DNA of 7,714 nt from an archaeon (GTDB taxonomy: Archaea; Nanoarchaeota; Nanoarchaeia; Pacearchaeales; GW2011-AR1): contig DAOWCW010000036.1 of the NCBI GenBank assembly GCA_030639395.1, positions 1 through 7,714 on the forward strand. Direction: 5' to 3'. Every line of letters starts with the position of its first letter. Within the stretch, counting starts at the first letter, position 1. The position numbers and the translations under genes are program-made. Positions 4,765-7,714 of the stretch are shown here, piece after piece. The notes under the pieces are model-generated. The model searched no databases and was not told where the DNA came from. It was given only the letters and a program-made list of their open reading frames with translations.

Positions 4765-5880
4765 TTAAGCTCTATAGATAAATTTGTTAAATTGTTTTTC
4801 TGCTGATTTTCTTTTTTCTTGATGTGTAGATAATATGTTGTTTATTTTGTCGATTAGAATTTGTTTTACTTCTCCTGAGAGTAGTTTTCCTTCTGAATAA
4901 TCTTTGTATATTTTTGCTAATTTTTCGTCATCGTGTTCAAAATACTTTAGCCATTGACATGCTACGTCTGTTTTTGTATTTCCGCCTTTTTCACGATGTT
5001 CTTTGATTGTGTCTTGACCGCCTGAGAATGCGTATTTGTTTATTTTGGCTTTGACTGTTTTTGAGTCGTCTGTCAATAGGATTGTTTTTGAGGAGTTTGA
5101 GCTGCTTGATTTTCCGACGGTTCCTGTTAAGGGTGACATGAATTTAGCGTGCATGATTGCGGGTTTTTTGTGTCCGAGTTTTTGGACGACATCTCTTGAT
5201 ATTCTGAAATGTGGATCTTGGTCTACGGCTAGTGGGATTAGACAATATTCTGATTTTTTATTTAGGACGTTTGGTAAAAATACTGGGACTGTTTGCATTG
5301 CGGTGTAGAAAATTGAGCCGATGTTGTTTGAGTCCGTGAATCCGAAGGAAGCTTTGATTGTTGAGAATGTTATTTTTTTTGCTACCTTGATTGCTTCGGG
5401 GTACATTATTCCTGCGTGTTTTGTGTCGATTAGGAAGTGGGTTTTTTCCGGGCTGAATCCCATTGCTATTACATCTTTCATATTTTCGCGAGTCCATTCT
5501 TGGATTTCTTCGTAAGTTTTGTTTTTGTAGAGGAATTTTTCGTCGTCCGTGAATTGAAACCATAATTCAACTTGAAATTTATCTTGTAGCCATTTTACGA
5601 AGTTCCAGACAGAGTAGTGTCCGAGGTGGATTGGTCCTGATGGTCCGCAGCCTGTGTAGAGAAAGAATTTTTCTCCTGATTCGTATGCTGTAAGTAATTT
5701 TTCTAGGTCTCGATGTGCGAAGAAGATTTCTCGTTTTAGGTAGGGGTGAATTTCGCCTGTGATTTTTTCGATTCTTTTTAAGAGGGATTCGTCGATTTTC
5801 TTTATTCCGAATTCTTTGATTAGTCTGTCGTAGTTTATTTCGCCTTGGACTTCGTAGGGATTTACTTTTGTTATTGCCAT
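4765..5880 (-). CDS. trpS: Tryptophanyl-tRNA synthetase, archaeal/eukaryotic type
   Basis: Charges tRNA-Trp with tryptophan in the cytoplasm; a class I synthetase. At 371 residues it is of typical archaeal length. The family signatures run in order: TGCGPSGPIHLGH (76-88) with the HIGH-type HLGH, TDDEKFLYK (111-119), GFTDSNNIG (180-188), AVDQDPHFRISRD (218-230), and KPAIMHAKFMSP (239-250). The second signature, normally KMSxS followed by DPN, is here KSSSSNSS (257-264). After it come NKYAFSGGQDTIKEHR (281-296) and GGN (299-301), as in archaeal and human TrpRS. The Met-to-Ser change inside the KMSKS loop is unusual, but the surrounding active-site sequence is well kept. The start at 5880 is supported by a TATA box 25.5 bp upstream. 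The last codons include a 15-mer repeated at 3236-3250. Confidence 0.95.
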   Translation of the reverse strand: MAITKVNPYEVQGEINYDRLIKEFGIKKIDESLLKRIEKITGEIHPYLKREIFFAHRDLEKLLTAYESGEKFFLYTGCGPSGPIHLGHYSVWNFVKWLQDKFQVELWFQFTDDEKFLYKNKTYEEIQEWTRENMKDVIAMGFSPEKTHFLIDTKHAGIMYPEAIKVAKKITFSTIKASFGFTDSNNIGSIFYTAMQTVPVFLPNVLNKKSEYCLIPLAVDQDPHFRISRDVVQKLGHKKPAIMHAKFMSPLTGTVGKSSSSNSSKTILLTDDSKTVKAKINKYAFSGGQDTIKEHREKGGNTKTDVACQWLKYFEHDDEKLAKIYKDYSEGKLLSGEVKQILIDKINNILSTHQEKRKSAEKQFNKFIYRA

Positions 5881-5901
5881 TGTAGATGGAAGACTGAGAG
5901 A

Positions 5902-5909
5902 TTTATAAA
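5902..5909 (-). promoter_or_regulatory. TATA box for TrpRS
   Basis: The palindrome TTTATAAA is centred at 5905.5, 25.5 bp from the A of the TrpRS ATG (5880). Unlike the ThrRS promoter, the divergent neighbour here has its own box, 32 bp away. Confidence 0.75.
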
Positions 5910-5933
5910 AGTGCTGATAGGGTTAGTTATATA

Positions 5934-5941
5934 TTTATAAG
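5934..5941 (+). promoter_or_regulatory. TATA box for the gene starting at 5963
   Basis: TTTATAAG is centred at 5937.5, 25.5 bp before the ATG at 5963. An upstream in-frame TTG at 5942 immediately follows the box and would lie before the transcription start, so it cannot be the initiation codon of this transcript. Confidence 0.75.
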
Positions 5942-5962
5942 TTGTTTTCTCTAATTTTCTTT

Positions 5963-6319
5963 ATGAGTTTTAATACAGTGTATGAAAAACCAGGGATAAT
6001 AATTTCGAAAACTCCAAGTGGGTTTAGAATTAATGAAGATAAGGGGGCTATTTCAATTGATGAGGAATATAGGTTGTTGTTCTGTGAACCTCAATACTAT
6101 TTTGTTAAAACGCATGTTTTTAAAAGCATTGCGACTATGAGGTCAATATTAAATACAAAAAAAATTGAAGGATTATGCCAACAGGATGTTTATGAAAAAT
6201 TTGCAGATTATGTACTTGAAGATCATCAGGGTAAACATGAAGATTATGGAGAAAATCTTGACGTAAAAACTGTAAAACCGCTTCTGCTAGAGGCAATGAT
6301 TGGTATGCATTTTGAGTAG
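5963..6319 (+). CDS. Unrecognised small cytoplasmic protein
   Basis: A 118-residue protein that I cannot assign to a family. It has no signal peptide or membrane helix. The first half is predicted to be strand-rich (GIIISKTPSGFRI at 11-23, then YRLLF around 36-40, and YYFVKTHVF at 45-53). The second half is acidic and helical, with an E/D/H-rich patch around DHQGKHEDYGE (87-97). Two cysteines (C41, C72) have no obvious metal motif. The ATG at 5963 was chosen over an upstream TTG because the TATA box is 25.5 bp before it. The reading frame is richer in A than the neighbouring plus-strand genes, which may indicate a different history. It is divergent from TrpRS, and the next gene has its own promoter, so context gives no function. 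Confidence 0.7.
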   Translation: MSFNTVYEKPGIIISKTPSGFRINEDKGAISIDEEYRLLFCEPQYYFVKTHVFKSIATMRSILNTKKIEGLCQQDVYEKFADYVLEDHQGKHEDYGENLDVKTVKPLLLEAMIGMHFE

Positions 6320-6387
6320 TTGTTGATTTCGTGGATTGATTTTTGTTTTATGTTTGGCGATAGGGTAATAAGTTGAGTAGCATAATT

Positions 6388-6395
6388 TTTATAAT
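6388..6395 (+). promoter_or_regulatory. TATA box for the TrpF-like gene at 6417
   Basis: TTTATAAT is centred at 6391.5, 25.5 bp before the ATG at 6417. The preceding 68 bp after the stop codon at 6319 contain no other clear element. Confidence 0.75.
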
Positions 6396-6416
6396 CTTGT
6401 GTTTGTTTGATTTTGT

Positions 6417-7193
6417 ATGAAAGCAAGACCTTATGTCGGAATAACTGGACCTGTTAGTGTTTTGGAAACTAGGGCTTTGTGTGAAGAATTTGCTAAGGCG
6501 GATTATTCGATGGAGAGTCCTCATATTCCGATGATTGGATTTTTGGTGAGTTATAAAACTTTGAATGGGGAGAGCGTGAAGAATAGGAGGTATCCTCCCG
6601 TGGATTTGCTTCCTGCTTTGTTGCATGAGTCCAGTGGAAAAGTTTTGAACATGATTCATTATAATTCTAGGGATACTGGAACCTTGTCTTGTCAGGTTGC
6701 TAAAATATTTAATGGGACATATGAGGAGGATTTATGTAGGGCTCTTCAGTTGAATATTGCTTGGCCAGATGTTAGGCAGGTTGAAAAAATGAGGGAGAAA
6801 TATCCAGATATGCAGATTGTTTTTCAAGCGTCTGACAAAGTTATGAGAGGAAAAACTCCGAATCAAATTGCGTGGGGAATTAAGGACTATAATGATTTAG
6901 TAGATTATGTTTTGATTGATCCATCGGAAGGTAGGGGTGAGTCTTTTGATTTGGAGTCGTCGATTGCGGTTTATTCAGAATTAAGAGAGCAGTGTCCTGG
7001 CTTAACTATTGGATTTGCTGGTGGTTTTACGGGAGAAAATGTTGCTTTGAAATCGAGGGAAATTATTAGGCGTACTGGGGAGGATTGTTTTTGTACGGAT
7101 GCTGAGGGTGGAGTAAGGGATAAGGTTGGAGATGATTTGAATCTGGTGAAATTTGGGAGATATCTTTGGGCTGCTTCTTTGGTTTTGAAATGA
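6417..7193 (+). CDS. TIM-barrel protein resembling phosphoribosylanthranilate isomerase (TrpF-like)
   Basis: A 258-residue soluble protein whose motif order follows the TrpF barrel. It has an N-terminal YVGITGP (6-12, compare KICGIT of TrpF), DYVLIDPSEGRGESFDL (163-179, compare ILLDT...GGSGKTFDW), IGFAGGFTGENV (198-209, compare SGGLNPENV), and CTDAEGGVRDK (226-236, compare DVSSGVE...KD). TrpF isomerises phosphoribosylanthranilate in tryptophan synthesis, using a catalytic Cys just before GIT and an Asp in the ILLD strand. Here the Asp is kept (D168) but the Cys position is Val7. The glycine-rich phosphate-binding loops are kept. A phosphate-containing sugar substrate is therefore plausible, but the TrpF reaction is doubtful. 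It is about 50 residues longer than common TrpF, with an insertion around residues 45-85. No other trp biosynthesis genes are in the window. It is convergent with the TrmB-like gene, with 9 bp between stop codons. Confidence 0.6.
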   Translation: MKARPYVGITGPVSVLETRALCEEFAKADYSMESPHIPMIGFLVSYKTLNGESVKNRRYPPVDLLPALLHESSGKVLNMIHYNSRDTGTLSCQVAKIFNGTYEEDLCRALQLNIAWPDVRQVEKMREKYPDMQIVFQASDKVMRGKTPNQIAWGIKDYNDLVDYVLIDPSEGRGESFDLESSIAVYSELREQCPGLTIGFAGGFTGENVALKSREIIRRTGEDCFCTDAEGGVRDKVGDDLNLVKFGRYLWAASLVLK

Positions 7194-7202
7194 TGTCAAG
7201 AA

Positions 7203-7714
7203 TTATGTTGCAATTTTCCAGAGTACTTCGAAATATTGTTTGTAGCTGTCTGCTATTCTTTTGTTGTTGATGATGATGATTAGTGGTTTTTGATCTAGGG
7301 TGTGGATTCCGACCATGTTTCCCGATATAGTGGTGGTTGCTGAGTTTTCTATGTTTTTTATTGATCTAACTTTTGCATTTGGGACTTTTGTTAGCTTGTG
7401 GTCTTTTTTTGAGTATGAGATTATTCCTCTTACTGTGTATTTGTTTTTGATGAATCTTTTTACTATATGTTCCATTTCCCAGCGCAGTATGTCGTAGCTT
7501 TTCCCGGCTCCTCCTAGGAATAGCATTTCTTTGTTTTGTTTAAGCATTTGTTCAAGTAGATGTCTTAATCCTTCTTTGCCTTCGAAAATTGTTACGTCGC
7601 TTTCTGACTTTGGCTTGGGATTTATTGATTTTAGTTTTGGAATGAGTTGTTTAATTAGATTTTCTTTGTTTTTTAGAGGATTTAGTAGGTTTTCTGGGGC
7701 TGATGCCTTGAATA
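7203..7714 (-). CDS. TrmB-family transcription regulator, C-terminal part (runs off right edge)
   Basis: The frame stays open from the stop codon at 7203 to the right edge, giving 169 residues; the ATG at 7547 is internal. The visible part starts in FKASAPENLL (1-10), which resembles the FKA-x-x-PE-x-x-L segment joining the winged-helix DNA-binding domain to the linker helix in TrmB proteins. The linker helix follows, then VTIFEGKEGLR (40-50), typical of the TrmB effector domain. After that comes an FLGGAGKSYDILRWEMEHIV-like helix region. The end, GNMVGIHTL (130-138) through IIINNKRIADSYKQYFEVLW (147-166), matches the family's final strands and helix. TrmB-type proteins are archaeal sugar-responsive repressors or activators. 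The DNA-binding domain should lie beyond the window, and the ligand cannot be told. Confidence 0.8.
   Translation of the reverse strand, partial: FKASAPENLLNPLKNKENLIKQLIPKLKSINPKPKSESDVTIFEGKEGLRHLLEQMLKQNKEMLFLGGAGKSYDILRWEMEHIVKRFIKNKYTVRGIISYSKKDHKLTKVPNAKVRSIKNIENSATTTISGNMVGIHTLDQKPLIIIINNKRIADSYKQYFEVLWKIAT

Noticed and set aside
5258..5563. Overlapping minus-strand frame inside TrpRS
   Set aside because: It lies within the well-conserved TrpRS coding region in another frame, is rich in basic residues as shadow frames are here, and has no promoter.
7191..7205. Terminator between the convergent TrpF-like and TrmB-like genes
   Set aside because: Only 9 bp separate the stop codons, with no T-run or hairpin on either strand.

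Overview
The window looks like a piece of a small, AT-rich archaeal chromosome, most likely from a DPANN lineage (Woesearchaeota/Pacearchaeota-like). This assignment is an inference. The evidence is: a threonyl-tRNA synthetase with the archaea-specific D-aminoacyl-tRNA-deacylase-like editing domain, an archaeal/eukaryotic-type tryptophanyl-tRNA synthetase, a KaiC/RecA-like ATPase, a TrmB-family regulator, and TATA-box promoters placed for leaderless transcription. No rRNA, tRNA, CRISPR array or transposase was seen.

Layout: 1-78 (-) is the N-terminus of a membrane or secreted protein running off the left edge. 79-213 holds its promoter and a G-rich dispersed repeat. 214-1932 (-) is ThrRS. A palindromic TATA box at 1954-1961 sits exactly midway between ThrRS and a KaiC-like ATPase at 1983-2798 (+). 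2849-3229 (+) encodes a small membrane-anchored protein with a LysM-like tail. 3230-4764 is the accessory part of the window: two tandem paralogous genes for secreted Cys-rich proteins (3502-3996 and 4218-4676, both +). They share a nearly identical promoter, signal peptide and stem but have unrelated-looking C-termini, and each is preceded by a G-rich repeat. 4765-5880 (-) is TrpRS. 5963-6319 (+) is an unrecognised small protein. 6417-7193 (+) is a TIM-barrel protein resembling TrpF but lacking its catalytic cysteine. 7203-7714 (-) is the C-terminal part of a TrmB-family transcription regulator running off the right edge.

Transcription follows one strict rule. For all nine gene starts inside the window, the centre of an 8-bp TATA element (consensus close to TTTAWAWW) lies exactly 25.5 bp upstream of the A of the start codon. 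Every gene therefore appears to be monocistronic and leaderless, with transcription starting at or next to the ATG. The rule also fixes two start codons (2849 and 5963) and reveals the short partial gene at the left edge.

The aminoacyl-tRNA synthetases are ordinary housekeeping genes. The most unusual region is 3230-4790, where a tandem gene duplication, G-quadruplex-capable and 10-bp/50-bp repeats, and mosaic constant/variable proteins together suggest a diversifying surface-protein locus.
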